Source of the DNA: Epilithonimonas mollis | GTDB lineage: Bacteria; Bacteroidota; Bacteroidia; Flavobacteriales; Weeksellaceae | Length of the DNA stretch: 64,000 nucleotides | Reading direction: 5' to 3' | NCBI RefSeq assembly: GCF_900142325.1 | Contig: NZ_FRAM01000004.1 | Location: 124,001 to 188,000, forward strand | Shown: positions 43,016-52,988 of the stretch, piece by piece | Numbering within the stretch: position 1 is the stretch's first letter | Layout: each line of letters starts with the position of its first letter | Notes under the pieces: generated by a model | Told to the model about the DNA's origin: nothing | The model's input: only the letters and a program-made list of their open reading frames with translations | Databases searched by the model: none | Made by a program: the position numbers and the translations under genes

Positions 43016-45274
43016 TTACTTCAAAGTAAACTTGATTTTCGTTCTGATATCAGAAGATGAACTTCCTACCAAAGCTTCGAAATCGCCTGGCTCAGCAACC
43101 CAATCGTGCTTTACCGGGTCGAAGAAACTCAAAGCAGATTTATCAACCGTGATAGAGACCTCTTTGGATTCTCCCGCTTTCAGATAAACTTTCTCGAATC
43201 CTTTCAACTCTTTCAAAGGTCTTGGCAACGAAGATTTCAAATCGCTGATATACAATTGCACAACCTCTGCTCCATCTACTTTACCTGTATTTTTAACATT
43301 AACCGTGAAAGTGATTTTATCATTCGCTGTCAATTCCGATTTATCAGCTTTTACTTTTCCGTATTCAAAAGTTGTATAGCTTAAGCCATGTCCAAAACTG
43401 AATAATGGTTTGATCTTTTTTGTATCGTGCCAACGGTAACCCACGAAAATACCTTCATTATAAGTAATGTTAACCGGATCTTTCAGATCTTTTCCTTTTC
43501 CGGCAGCCAATTCTGCTTTGTTACCCGGATATTCTCCCATAGCGTGTGCAGCGTTGTCTTCCAACTTGACAGGAAATGAAAACGGTAATTTTCCAGACGG
43601 ATTAACATCACCAGCTAAAACTGCCGCGATAGCATGTCCGGCTTCTGAACCAAGATACCATGACTGTAAAACAGAAGGTACTTCTTTGATCCAAGGCATT
43701 GCAACGGCATTACCGGAAATCAGAACGACTGCCAGATTTTTATTGGCTTTTGATAATTCAGAAATCAGTTTATCCTGATTGTACGGTAAGCCATAGCTTT
43801 CTCTGTCCATTCCTTCTGCATCCTGACGATCGCTTTTATTGAGACCACCAACAAACACTACAAAATCCGCTTCCTTAGCTAATTTCACAGCTTCTGCAAT
43901 CAATTCAGCAGAAGAACGGGTTTCTTTAAGATTCTGTCCGGATTTTACACCATTGTAATCGCCGCCGATATCGCCAACATAACCTCTGGCATAAACCACT
44001 TCAGCATGTTTACCGAAACGTTCTTTGATACCATCCAGCGGCAAAGTTTCGTATTTCACCTTCAGAGAAGAACTTCCACCGCCAACAGTCATCATTTTGA
44101 TCGCATTCTCCCCTATTACTGCGATTTTTTTTGTTTTTGAAAGATTGATTGGCAATGTTGATTTTTGATTTTGCAAAAGAACGATTCCTTCCGAACCAAT
44201 TTGTTTTGCCGCAGCACGATGTTCCTCAGAAGCAATGGATCCAAACGGTTTGTTTTTATTCATTGTCGTTTTATATGCCAGCCCTAACAAGCGTCTTACT
44301 TTATCATCCAGTTCCCTGGTACCGACTTTCCCGGATTTGATCAAATCAAGATAAGGCTTGGCTAGATAATAATTATCATAGGCATTGCTGGTTCCGGCAG
44401 ACAGACCATTGGTCCACGTTCCGAATTCCAGATCCAGTCCGTTATGTATCGCCTGATTAGTGTCCAGAACAGCACCCCAATCCGAAATAACCACACCTTT
44501 ATAACCCCATTCTCCCTTCAGAATGTCATTTAACAAATACTGATTATGGCTGGCATGCTGACCTTTATAAAGATCATAAGCCCCCATTATTGTCCAGGAA
44601 TCACCTTCCTGAACTGCAGCTTTGAATGGTGGCAGATAAATCTCATACAACGCCCTGTCATCTACAATAACATTACTGGAATGTCTGAATGTCTCCTGAT
44701 TATTCAATGCAAAATGCTTGACGCTTGTTGCAACGCCATTGGATTGTACACCTTTAATATATGGTACGACCATTTGAGAGGCTAAAAACGGATCTTCTCC
44801 CATATATTCGAAATTACGGCCGTTGAGTGGTGTTCTGTAAATATTGACACCCGGACCGAGCAGCACATCTTTTTTTCTGTATCTCGCTTCCTCGCCGAGA
44901 GATTTACCATAAATGGAAGACATATTTCTGTTCCACGTCGCAGCCAAAGCTGTAAGAGCCGGATAAGCAATAATAGAGTCATTGGTCCAGCCTGCCTGAT
45001 CCCACTCATCCCAAAGCACTTCAGAACGGACACCATGAGGTCCGTCTGCTGTCCAAAATTCCGGAATCCCAAGTCTAGGAACACCGGGCGAACTGAATTT
45101 GGATTGTGCATGCAGCATTGCAATTTTTTCTTCCAAAGTCATCCTTGACAACGCATCTTCAATCCGTTGCTCCACAGGTTTGGAATCATCCAGATATACC
45201 GGTATTTTTTTCTGAGCCAGACCAAACTGCGTCATACAGGTAAGGACAGAACATAATAATATTTTTTTGATCAT
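43016..45274 (-). CDS. bglX: GH3-family beta-glucosidase
   Basis: A 752-residue periplasmic enzyme that removes terminal glucose from beta-linked oligosaccharides. It has a signal peptide (TCMTQFGLAQ), the GH3 barrel (GPGVNIYRTPLNGRNFEYMGEDP, split here for length), the nucleophile Asp in VVISDWGAV, an alpha/beta sandwich (KIAVIGENA, VVVLISGNAVAMPW in part) and a C-terminal fibronectin-III-like domain. A site with the same arms as the susC operator lies 60 bases upstream, linking it to the glucan locus 30 kb away. Confidence 0.95.
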   Translation of the reverse strand: MIKKILLCSVLTCMTQFGLAQKKIPVYLDDSKPVEQRIEDALSRMTLEEKIAMLHAQSKFSSPGVPRLGIPEFWTADGPHGVRSEVLWDEWDQAGWTNDSIIAYPALTALAATWNRNMSSIYGKSLGEEARYRKKDVLLGPGVNIYRTPLNGRNFEYMGEDPFLASQMVVPYIKGVQSNGVATSVKHFALNNQETFRHSSNVIVDDRALYEIYLPPFKAAVQEGDSWTIMGAYDLYKGQHASHNQYLLNDILKGEWGYKGVVISDWGAVLDTNQAIHNGLDLEFGTWTNGLSAGTSNAYDNYYLAKPYLDLIKSGKVGTRELDDKVRRLLGLAYKTTMNKNKPFGSIASEEHRAAAKQIGSEGIVLLQNQKSTLPINLSKTKKIAVIGENAIKMMTVGGGSSSLKVKYETLPLDGIKERFGKHAEVVYARGYVGDIGGDYNGVKSGQNLKETRSSAELIAEAVKLAKEADFVVFVGGLNKSDRQDAEGMDRESYGLPYNQDKLISELSKANKNLAVVLISGNAVAMPWIKEVPSVLQSWYLGSEAGHAIAAVLAGDVNPSGKLPFSFPVKLEDNAAHAMGEYPGNKAELAAGKGKDLKDPVNITYNEGIFVGYRWHDTKKIKPLFSFGHGLSYTTFEYGKVKADKSELTANDKITFTVNVKNTGKVDGAEVVQLYISDLKSSLPRPLKELKGFEKVYLKAGESKEVSITVDKSALSFFDPVKHDWVAEPGDFEALVGSSSSDIRTKIKFTLK

Positions 45275-45333
45275 AAAATTTGCTCTTTACAAATTAAAAT
45301 TTTCGAGTGACCAATATACAAATTATTTTATTA

Positions 45334-45346
45334 TCTCATAATGAGA
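45334..45346. promoter_or_regulatory. inverted repeat TCTCA-N3-TGAGA upstream of the GH3 gene (candidate operator)
   Basis: TCTCATAATGAGA, perfect 5-bp arms, 60-72 bases before the start codon. Same arms and spacing as the site at 6685-6697. Confidence 0.55.
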
Positions 45347-45440
45347 AAATAAATATTTCTAAATATCTGTGGGAATAATCAGCTCAATAATTAATTTCAC
45401 AAATCCGTAGATGAACTCAGTATTAACAGTGAAAATAGGA

Positions 45441-45794
45441 TTAACTATTAAGAATTTCGTCTCTTAGCTTTTTTGTTAGAGATCTGAAAACCAAATCGTA
45501 AGAATGGTCAATGAGTTTTAGAATCAATTCCTTTTTCAGACTTTCACAAACGATGGAATTCCAGTGCAGCTTGTTCATATGATAAGCACCGGAAATCTGA
45601 GGATGGGTTTCGCGAAGCTCTTCGCTCCATTCCGGATCAGCTTTTGCGGCAAAAGTTACAGGCTGTTTTTCTAGGGAAATCAAAAGAAACATCTTCCCAC
45701 CAACCTTGAACACCAAAGTCTCATTATCAAAAGGGAAACTTTCTGTTACAGCTTTTTTTTGAAGGCAATATTCGCGGATGTCTTCTGCTTCCAT
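45441..45794 (-). CDS. MmcQ/YjbR-family protein
   Basis: A 117-residue protein of the YjbR fold: REYCLQKKAVTESFPFDNETLVFKVGGKMFLL (shown here only in part), then PEWSEELRETHP, AYHMNKLHWNSI and a helical end DLVFRSLTKKLR. The fold resembles DNA-binding type II secretion-like CyaY domains; biological role not known. Single gene next to the lipoprotein-sorting-like gene. Confidence 0.85.
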   Translation of the reverse strand: MEAEDIREYCLQKKAVTESFPFDNETLVFKVGGKMFLLISLEKQPVTFAAKADPEWSEELRETHPQISGAYHMNKLHWNSIVCESLKKELILKLIDHSYDLVFRSLTKKLRDEILNS

Positions 45795-45806
45795 TTGAAT
45801 AGAGAT

Positions 45807-46469
45807 TTAGAATTTGAAAGTATTCTTCGGAAGTTCTTTGTTAAAGTCGATTTTATTAATTATCATTACATAATCGCTTTCTTTTTTTGGTGAAGACGAT
45901 TCGATTCTGTAAGCCATCAGGAGATTTCCGACTTTTTTGTAATCGGAATAAGTCAGGATCTCATCTTTCTTGATCTCACGGAACAACATGTAGTTTTTGA
46001 CGTCGAAAAAGTAAATGGTTTTATTTACATTTTTTGTCAGCTCCACTTTGAAATAATATTGCTCACCTATTTTTTCTTTCCCTAGCAGTTCAGCTTCGAA
46101 ACCTTTACTTTCCCAATCGATAAAGTCATTATCAAAATTTTCAGCAACGTAATCATTGTATTGCTGAAGCTTGTTCTGAGCATAGTTCATTGCATAACCG
46201 TTCTTTCCGTCAAAACCCTCAACAGGCGTTTCTTTTCCGCCCATTACAATTACTGTTTTTGTAAGATTAGGTCTCTGTTGATAAATCTTCACAGGATAAG
46301 AGTCATTTATGCCAAGGGTAACTCTTCCTTGTATCTGAACTGTATTGAGTAATTTCCAATTGGTAAGTCCACCGGAGTTTTCTATGTTTTTATCAATGAT
46401 ATCTTTAGCAGATTGAGCAGAAATAACGATAGAAAATATAATGGAAAATATAAGGATCAGTTTTTTCAT
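45807..46469 (-). CDS. periplasmic LolA/LolB-like or outer membrane lipoprotein-sorting-type protein
   Basis: A 220-residue exported protein with a signal peptide (IIFSIVISAQ). The mature part has the half-barrel pattern of LolA-like proteins (VQIQGRVTLG, KTVIVMGGKETP, MLFREIKKDEILTYSDYKKV is read as residues 171-190). A carrier role in lipid or lipoprotein transfer is a family expectation; no partner genes nearby. Start chosen at the MKK-signal. Confidence 0.72.
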   Translation of the reverse strand: MKKLILIFSIIFSIVISAQSAKDIIDKNIENSGGLTNWKLLNTVQIQGRVTLGINDSYPVKIYQQRPNLTKTVIVMGGKETPVEGFDGKNGYAMNYAQNKLQQYNDYVAENFDNDFIDWESKGFEAELLGKEKIGEQYYFKVELTKNVNKTIYFFDVKNYMLFREIKKDEILTYSDYKKVGNLLMAYRIESSSPKKESDYVMIINKIDFNKELPKNTFKF

Positions 46470-46555
46470 TCAGAAATTTTAAGGTTGCTAAGATAAAATT
46501 TTCAATTGGCTTCTTGTCTTAAAGAACGTTAATTTTGAGATGAATAAGACCTAAA

Positions 46556-47278
46556 TTAAATCAGTTTTTTAGCTTTCTCCAAATCTTCCGGCGTATCAAT
46601 TCCGACACCTATAAAATCAGTTTCTATCATTTTGATACGTTTGCCATATTCCAGATAGCGCAGTTGCTCCAGTTTTTCAGAAGTTTCTAATGGCAAGATC
46701 GGAAGTTTCGAAAACTCCAGCAAAGCTTCTTTTCGGAAGGCATAAACGCCGATGTGTTTATAATATTTGACATCAAAATCTTGGTCACGCAGAAAAGGAA
46801 TCACAGAACGGCTAAAATACAAAGCAAACCCATTATTATCCGTTATTACTTTCACATTATTTGGATTCTGAATTTCCTTTGATTCTTTCAATTCAATTTT
46901 CAATGAAGCTAAAGAAATTTCCTTTGTGTCATCATTAGAAAAAACGTCAATCAACTGCTTCAAGGGTTCTTTTTTAAGAAATGGTTCATCGCCTTGAATA
47001 TTAATCACAATATCACAATCGATGTTTTGAACAGCTTCCGCAATCCTGTCGCTTCCCGTTTCGTGTTCGCCTGTCATTACCGATTTTCCGCCGTTTTCGG
47101 ATATTTCATCAAAAATGATTTCGGAATCTGTAGCGACAAAAACTTCATCAAACAAACCGGTTTGCACAACATTTTGATAAGTGGTTGTAATGACTGTTTT
47201 GTTCCCTAAAATTTCCATTAATTTCCCCGGAAACCTTGTAGAATTGTAACGGGCAGGAATGACTGCGATGGTCTTCAT
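46556..47278 (-). CDS. kdsB: 3-deoxy-manno-octulosonate cytidylyltransferase
   Basis: A 240-residue enzyme that activates Kdo with CTP for lipopolysaccharide core synthesis. Motifs: [15 protein letters not shown] (residues 5-19), [21 protein letters not shown] and NIQGDEPFL. The start codon shares one base with the stop of the RES toxin gene, so the three genes antitoxin-toxin-kdsB are likely read on one transcript. Confidence 0.95.
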   Translation of the reverse strand: MKTIAVIPARYNSTRFPGKLMEILGNKTVITTTYQNVVQTGLFDEVFVATDSEIIFDEISENGGKSVMTGEHETGSDRIAEAVQNIDCDIVINIQGDEPFLKKEPLKQLIDVFSNDDTKEISLASLKIELKESKEIQNPNNVKVITDNNGFALYFSRSVIPFLRDQDFDVKYYKHIGVYAFRKEALLEFSKLPILPLETSEKLEQLRYLEYGKRIKMIETDFIGVGIDTPEDLEKAKKLI

Positions 47279-47745
47279 TATTTGTATTGTTTTATAATTT
47301 GTTCCAATCGATCATCAGGTTCAAAATCAAGAACGTCAATTAGCTTAACTTTTTTAAAATCTTTATGAGAAGTATTGATTACGATATTCCAATTTTCAGG
47401 AACAACAGCAGAAGGAACTTTCAAACAAAGTTTTTCATCAGCATCAAACCAAGCATTTCCAATTTTTTGACAATCGGAATAGTTTCTGAAATCTCTCCAA
47501 TTTTTGGATAATTCTGAAGTTTCAATATTTTGAAATTCTGCATTATTTGGAATTTTGATGACCATAATTCTAAAATCCTTATTAAATCCTAATCCTTTCC
47601 GATGAGCAAGAGTTTCCAAGTATGCAAGCGATATACTTTCCGAAGTATAAAGTACTTTTTTACCTTCCGAATTCCATCTTCCTTGCAATCCGCTTGCAAA
47701 AAGTGAATCTGAGTATTTTTTATGAACGATTCTGTAAACCAACAT
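47278..47745 (-). CDS. RES-domain toxin of a RES-Xre toxin-antitoxin module
   Basis: A 155-residue RES-domain protein. The characteristic Arg, Glu and Ser positions appear in VYRI/GRWNS, YLETLAH and [11 protein letters not shown] toxins deplete NAD+ in known cases. It lies 2 bases after the antitoxin gene and its stop overlaps the kdsB start by one base. Confidence 0.88.
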   Translation of the reverse strand: MLVYRIVHKKYSDSLFASGLQGRWNSEGKKVLYTSESISLAYLETLAHRKGLGFNKDFRIMVIKIPNNAEFQNIETSELSKNWRDFRNYSDCQKIGNAWFDADEKLCLKVPSAVVPENWNIVINTSHKDFKKVKLIDVLDFEPDDRLEQIIKQYK

Positions 47746-47747
47746 TG

Positions 47748-48221
47748 CTATACAGGATAACCCTGAGCTAGTTTTTCTATTTCCTCATAAATCAAATCTA
47801 CACCACCAGAAGTAGAAATAAAATCGATTGGCTTATCATTAGAATTCCAAAAAGGACGGTTCATCCAAAGTGTAAACTCATCCAGATTTCCAAAAATCTC
47901 TTTTCCGAAGCTATAGAGATTGATTAATTTTAAAAGATGCTCGCTATAGATTGGATCCAAACCTTTTTCCTGGTCTCTGTAATTACTAATGGTTCTTGGA
48001 GAAAGATTAATAACCGATGCCAAAGTTTTTTCCGGCATCTTGATAGCATCTGCAAGAGAGTAAAAAACATCTGTTTTCAGACCTTCTCTTGCTTTTTTCA
48101 ATAGTTTATAATCGTCTTGTATAGAAAACCGATTAAAAATAGAAGAACCGACATTGTAAGTCGCTATTGGCTCTTCTATTTTTGATTTTTTAGAATTTTC
48201 GTTTTGTTTATAATTTGCCAT
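47748..48221 (-). CDS. Xre/MbcA/ParS-type antitoxin
   Basis: A 157-residue antitoxin with an N-terminal Xre-like helix-turn-helix (about 50-95, ADAIKMPEKTLASVINLSPRTISNYR) and a C-terminal DUF2384-like domain (LINLYSFGKEIFGNLDEFTLWMNRP) that ends in the toxin-blocking EIEKLAQGYPV. Usually represses its own promoter and wraps the RES active site. First gene of the module. Confidence 0.88.
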   Translation of the reverse strand: MANYKQNENSKKSKIEEPIATYNVGSSIFNRFSIQDDYKLLKKAREGLKTDVFYSLADAIKMPEKTLASVINLSPRTISNYRDQEKGLDPIYSEHLLKLINLYSFGKEIFGNLDEFTLWMNRPFWNSNDKPIDFISTSGGVDLIYEEIEKLAQGYPV

Positions 48222-48282
48222 TTCTGTTTTTCTTCACACAAAGATAGAATTTTTTCTAAAACAAAAACGAATTTTTTCCATT

Positions 48283-49536
48283 TTATTTTAAAGTATCCAA
48301 AGCTTTTTCTAATTTCGGAAGACAATCTTTTATATCCTCCAAAGAACAACCGCCTACAGAAGCTCTGAACCAAGGCACTGATTTATCATTTCCAAAAGCA
48401 GAGAACGGAACCAAGGCCATTCCTGCATTATTGATTAAATAGAAAACCAAATCTGTAGAGTTTTCAATTTTGCTTCCGTCTGGAGCAGTTTTTCCAAGAT
48501 AATCCAATTTGATAGTTAAATAAAGTGCGCCCATTGGCGAGATACTTTCCACTGTTAAACCTTTGGATTTCAATTCCTGGATTCCTGCATGAAGTTCTTT
48601 TAAACTTGTATTCAGTTTTTGTTTGTAATCGCTTAAGAATGCATCAACCGCAGAATTATCCGCTAAAAACTCAGCCACAGCTTCCTGTTCCGGTTTTGGC
48701 GCCCAGGCTCCAACGTGCGTCAAGAGAGCTTTCATCTTATCAATGACCAAACTTGGCCCGAATCCCCAACCTACCCTGACACCTGTCGCTGCGAAACATT
48801 TGGAAGTGCCGTCAACATAAATCGTGTAATCTTTCATTTCTGGGAAAAGACTTACCGGATTATAATGGTCTGCACCAAAAGTCAGCATTGCATAGATCTG
48901 GTCATACATCAGGTAAAGCGGCTTTTGGTCTTCGCCTCTTTTTTTATTTTCCTCTAAAACCAATTCGCAAATCTCAGACAATTGCTCTTTTGTAAACATT
49001 GTTCCAGTTGGATTCAGCGGAGAACAAAGACAAAGCAAAACAGCACCGTCAACATAAGGACGAAGATCATCTGCAGTCGGTAAAAAATTATTGGATTCCT
49101 GCGTCTGCACTTCAACTGCGTTGGCAGTCGTCAAATAAGCGTAATGATTGTTATTCCATGAAGGAATCGGGTAAATCACTTTATCGCCCTCGTCAACAAT
49201 CGTTTTGAAAATCGCATAAATCAAAGGCCTGGAACCAGCCGTAATCAAAATATCATTGGCAGAATAATCCAGATTCCAACGCTTTTTAAGATCATTGCTT
49301 ACGGAAGTTCTCAGAGACTGCAAACCGTTTGCTGGCGGATAATTGGTTAGATTATTTTGATAAGCTTTCTCAATTCCCTGTTTCAATTCGGATGGAATTG
49401 GATAGATATTAGAGTTAAGATCACCGATGGTGAGATTTGAAATTTGTGCACCTTTCGCTTTCAGGTCATTTACTTCATTTCCGATTTTGATAATTTCTGA
49501 ACCAATCAGGTTAGATGCGAGTTTAGATACTTTCAC
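48283..49536 (-). CDS. PLP-dependent class I/II aminotransferase
   Basis: A 417-residue enzyme with fold-type I features: TAGSRPLIYAIFKT, SPLNPTGTMFT, YDQIYAMLTF and the PLP-binding Lys in GTSKCFAATGVRVGW. Most like aspartate/aromatic aminotransferases of the Bacteroidota, but substrate cannot be fixed from sequence. Single gene on the minus strand. Confidence 0.88.
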   Translation of the reverse strand: MKVSKLASNLIGSEIIKIGNEVNDLKAKGAQISNLTIGDLNSNIYPIPSELKQGIEKAYQNNLTNYPPANGLQSLRTSVSNDLKKRWNLDYSANDILITAGSRPLIYAIFKTIVDEGDKVIYPIPSWNNNHYAYLTTANAVEVQTQESNNFLPTADDLRPYVDGAVLLCLCSPLNPTGTMFTKEQLSEICELVLEENKKRGEDQKPLYLMYDQIYAMLTFGADHYNPVSLFPEMKDYTIYVDGTSKCFAATGVRVGWGFGPSLVIDKMKALLTHVGAWAPKPEQEAVAEFLADNSAVDAFLSDYKQKLNTSLKELHAGIQELKSKGLTVESISPMGALYLTIKLDYLGKTAPDGSKIENSTDLVFYLINNAGMALVPFSAFGNDKSVPWFRASVGGCSLEDIKDCLPKLEKALDTLK

Positions 49537-49728
49537 TTAATTATTTTTTGATGTTGTCCCGGAACTCCATCCGGATTTTTACTTTTTATGATTTGCAAAT
49601 TTGTTAAATGTAGCGGATTAATTCAACTTACACAACAAAAAAAGTCCCCAACACTAAATCGCTTCAGTAATTGAGAACTTTAGGTTAAAAATATTTTATA
49701 TTATATTTTTTCTAATAAAAATTTTCAA

Positions 49729-51447
49729 TTACAAATTGAGATCCTGTTTCACTTTAGCGATTTTCTCTTCAAGCTTAGGCAACTTTGCTACAAAATCTTC
49801 TTTGGAAGAGATGCTATCTTTTACGGAAACATAGAATTTGATTTTAGGCTCAGTTCCTGAAGGACGAACACAAACTTTAGTTCCATCTTGAGTATAGAAA
49901 ATCAATACGTTAGACTTTGGAATATCGTCCATTACTTTTTTCTCATTTTTAGAAACGATGAAATTAGTCTGCTCTTTGAAATCCTTCACTTCTTCCACAG
50001 GAGAACCTGCAATTTCTTTTGGAGGATTACTTCTGAAATCACTCATCATTTGGGTAATTTCCTCAGCTCCGGTTCTACCCTTTCTTACGACATTAATCAA
50101 ACCTTCATAATAGAAACCAACTTCTTTATAGATGTCGATCATATATTCGTAAACCGTTGTTCCATTTGCTTTGCACCAAGCAGCGATTTCACAAGCCGTC
50201 AAAATCGAACCACAAGAATCTTTATCACGAACGAAATCTCCGGTCATAAAACCGAAACTTTCCTCACCTCCGCAAATGAATTTTTCCTGACCTTCAAAAT
50301 CACGAATCATCTTTCCAATCCACTTGAAACCAGTCAATCCAACTTTGCAGTCCACTCCGAATTTCTCTGCAACATCAAAGAAAATATAAGAAGTCACAAT
50401 TGTAGAACCAATAAATTCTTTTCCGGTAATTTTACCAGCTTTTTTCCATTGGTCAAGGATATAATAAGTTAAGATTGTATTGGTTTGATTTCCGTTCAGA
50501 AGTTGCATTTCGCCTTCAAGGTTTCTTACAGCAATTCCCAATCTGTCGCCGTCCGGGTCTGTTCCGATAACGATATCAGCATTGGTAATTCTCGCCAGAT
50601 CCATTGCCATAGAAAGCGCTGCAGGTTCTTCCGGATTTGGAGAAGCAACTGTTGGGAAATTTCCGCTTGGAATCATTTGCTCCTTAACCAAATCCAATTT
50701 GGTAAATCCTGCTTTTTTCAATGCTTTTGGAACAGTTGTATAAGTTGTTCCGTGGATGGATGTGAACACGATGTTCAGATTGTCTCTTCCAACATTTTGA
50801 TAAAGAGAGTTTTCCATACAAGCATCGATGTAAACATCATCCTGGTCTTCGCCAACCCATTCGATTAAATCATCATTTCCATTGAATTTGATGTCTTCAA
50901 ACTTAGTTGCGTAAACTTCTCTGATGATATTTTCGTCGTCTGGCGGAACGATTTGCGCACCGTCATTCCAATACACTTTATAACCGTTATATTCAGGCGG
51001 ATTGTGAGAAGCCGTCAAAACGATTCCCGCATTACATTTTTTATCACGAACAGTGAAAGACAATTCCGGCGTTGGACGATGTTCTTTGAACAACAGAACT
51101 TTGATTCCGTTGGCTGTCAAAACATCAGCAACTATTTTCCCGAATTCTTTCGAGTTATTACGAACGTCATAAGCAATAGCTACTTTGATTTCGCCTGAAA
51201 ACTGCTGATGAAGATAATTCGCAAGTCCTTGAGTAGCCTGCCCTAATGTGTATTTATTTAAACGATTAGTTCCAACACCCATTACGCCACGCATTCCTCC
51301 GGTTCCGAATTCTAATTCTCTGTAAAAAGAATCTTCCAAATCCGGTGAATTAGAATCGATTAAAGTCTGTACAGCATTTCTTGTTTCTTCATCAAATGCT
51401 TCTCCAAGCCAAAGTTTTGCTTTATCTAATGTTGATAATTCTGACAT
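49729..51447 (-). CDS. phosphoglucomutase/phosphomannomutase-type phosphohexomutase
   Basis: A 572-residue alpha-D-phosphohexomutase. The phosphoserine loop is TASHNPPEYNGYKVYW, the metal site TDPDGDRLG, the sugar site GGEESFGF and the phosphate site RPSGTEPKIKFY. Interconverts hexose 1- and 6-phosphates, feeding glucose released by the glucan enzymes as well as cell-wall precursor synthesis. Confidence 0.95.
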   Translation of the reverse strand: MSELSTLDKAKLWLGEAFDEETRNAVQTLIDSNSPDLEDSFYRELEFGTGGMRGVMGVGTNRLNKYTLGQATQGLANYLHQQFSGEIKVAIAYDVRNNSKEFGKIVADVLTANGIKVLLFKEHRPTPELSFTVRDKKCNAGIVLTASHNPPEYNGYKVYWNDGAQIVPPDDENIIREVYATKFEDIKFNGNDDLIEWVGEDQDDVYIDACMENSLYQNVGRDNLNIVFTSIHGTTYTTVPKALKKAGFTKLDLVKEQMIPSGNFPTVASPNPEEPAALSMAMDLARITNADIVIGTDPDGDRLGIAVRNLEGEMQLLNGNQTNTILTYYILDQWKKAGKITGKEFIGSTIVTSYIFFDVAEKFGVDCKVGLTGFKWIGKMIRDFEGQEKFICGGEESFGFMTGDFVRDKDSCGSILTACEIAAWCKANGTTVYEYMIDIYKEVGFYYEGLINVVRKGRTGAEEITQMMSDFRSNPPKEIAGSPVEEVKDFKEQTNFIVSKNEKKVMDDIPKSNVLIFYTQDGTKVCVRPSGTEPKIKFYVSVKDSISSKEDFVAKLPKLEEKIAKVKQDLNL

Positions 51448-51464
51448 TATTTATAGTTTTTTGT

Positions 51465-52166
51465 TTAATTAATTTTCTTGTTTTCCAAAGTCGCTTTTTC
51501 AGTTACTTTCAGTTTTTTCGAAGGATTTCCGTAATAAATCAACTTTGATGTATTACCGATTTTTCCTTTGATTTCCTCATCCACATTCAGTTCCGCGTAG
51601 TTTCCGTTCTGAGACTCGATTTCCAAATCTTTGATATACCAATACGGCGAAATAATACTTGCAGTATCTTTGATATTAAGCTTTGCCAAAGTCGTTTTCC
51701 CCAACAGATTAGCCCGGCTTTTGTTCGCCATTTCTATCTCTGCCTTCTCTGAAATCACTGAACCGATAAATTTAGCATTATCTTTTAAATGAAGAGCGAA
51801 ATTTTCAACTTTCATCTGGCTTGAGATGTTAAGTTCTACAGAATCAGCGATTTTAATCACATCAAAAGGGTTTTTTCCATAAATCGTGATGTTATAAAAA
51901 TCAACTTTATCCGTTTCACTTTTCTCTGAGATGGACAGGTTTTTATCTTTAACTTCAATATTCAGATTATCAAAGAAATTCGGATAAGTTTCTACATTCA
52001 CAAAGTTGTGTGGACTTTGAACGTAAAATACACGAAATTTCCCTTTCAAATCAAGTTTTGAAAATTCAGAGAGTTCGATATCTTTTGATTGGATTTCTCC
52101 TTTTGGAGAGACTTTTCCGCAGGAGATTATTGTGAAAATTGTTACTATGTAAAAAAAATTTTTCAT
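51465..52166 (-). CDS. DUF2807 (GIN domain) lipoprotein
   Basis: A 233-residue lipoprotein (TIISCGK, Cys16). The body is a repetitive beta-helix-like GIN domain with alternating short strands (NLSISEKSETDKVDFYNITIYG is one segment). It may bind polysaccharide or act as a surface scaffold; exact role unknown. A second GIN lipoprotein gene is at 59902. Confidence 0.85.
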   Translation of the reverse strand: MKNFFYIVTIFTIISCGKVSPKGEIQSKDIELSEFSKLDLKGKFRVFYVQSPHNFVNVETYPNFFDNLNIEVKDKNLSISEKSETDKVDFYNITIYGKNPFDVIKIADSVELNISSQMKVENFALHLKDNAKFIGSVISEKAEIEMANKSRANLLGKTTLAKLNIKDTASIISPYWYIKDLEIESQNGNYAELNVDEEIKGKIGNTSKLIYYGNPSKKLKVTEKATLENKKIN

Positions 52167-52170
52167 AAAT

Positions 52171-52470
52171 TTAGAAGCCTTTTATTATCAGCTCATTGAT
52201 TGTAAAATATATTATCGGTAAAATAATTATTAGGTTTACAAAAAGTAAAATGATTGAAACTTTTCTTTTTGTATGCTTTAAAATTTGCTTTTCAAAAATA
52301 AAATTGAAAATTATTAATAAAATCAAAAGTAAAAACCAAAAACTTTCATCTTTAATGGCTTTTGGAAATTCTTCTCTGACTCTAAAAGTTTTAAATACAC
52401 GATAATCAAAATAAATCGAATAAAAAACATTTAACAATATCAGAATAACTTTTTGAAACCCTTTATTCAC
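52171..52470 (-). CDS. small membrane protein, unknown
   Basis: A 99-residue protein with three hydrophobic segments and basic ends (FEKQILKHTKRK between the last two). AT-rich. Immediate neighbours are a GIN lipoprotein and a CopD-like protein gene. No family recognised. Confidence 0.6.
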   Translation of the reverse strand: MNKGFQKVILILLNVFYSIYFDYRVFKTFRVREEFPKAIKDESFWFLLLILLIIFNFIFEKQILKHTKRKVSIILLFVNLIIILPIIYFTINELIIKGF

Positions 52471-52536
52471 AATCCTAATCTAATATTTTATTCGAAGCAA
52501 TTTACAATTTTTTCAGAAATCAGAAGATGACTTTAA

Positions 52537-52986
52537 TCAAAAAGAAAGTCCGCCGTATCTCACGAAACTTCCCAATAACAGCATCAAAACACCAATTGTT
52601 GTAACCGACAAAATGTGAAAAGCCATTAATGGTAAGGTTTTAACCGTCAGTTTTGGAATTACGAAGAAATTAGCGCTGATTGCAAATAGTACGGTTGTTA
52701 GAAGTAAAATCAATTTCAAAGAAATCACAGTTTCTATAGGATTCGAAAAATGAAACCAATTTGAAAATCCAATTCCGAATTGATAAGACATCCAAACTCC
52801 GGTAATAACCATCAGGAATAAAGCAGGAATTCCTGTTTTCTCATATTTTTTTTCGAAATCTAGAAGCAATTTCACATCTTTCTTTTTGAGAACCTGAGGC
52901 AAAATTGTTACTGACAAAATCAAATGTCCGCCAACCCAAACACATGCACCCAAAAGATGGAGAATCAATAGCAAATGATGACTCAT
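52537..52986 (-). CDS. CopD-like integral membrane protein
   Basis: A 149-residue four-span protein with a conserved His in the first segment (LILHLLGACVWVGGHLIL) and further His residues in the others, like the CopD/DUF2269 membrane families. Copper or heme handling is possible. Its stop is 2 bases from the glycosyltransferase start codon's neighbourhood, so they may be co-transcribed. Confidence 0.72.
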   Translation of the reverse strand: MSHHLLLILHLLGACVWVGGHLILSVTILPQVLKKKDVKLLLDFEKKYEKTGIPALFLMVITGVWMSYQFGIGFSNWFHFSNPIETVISLKLILLLTTVLFAISANFFVIPKLTVKTLPLMAFHILSVTTIGVLMLLLGSFVRYGGLSF

Positions 52987-52988
52987 AT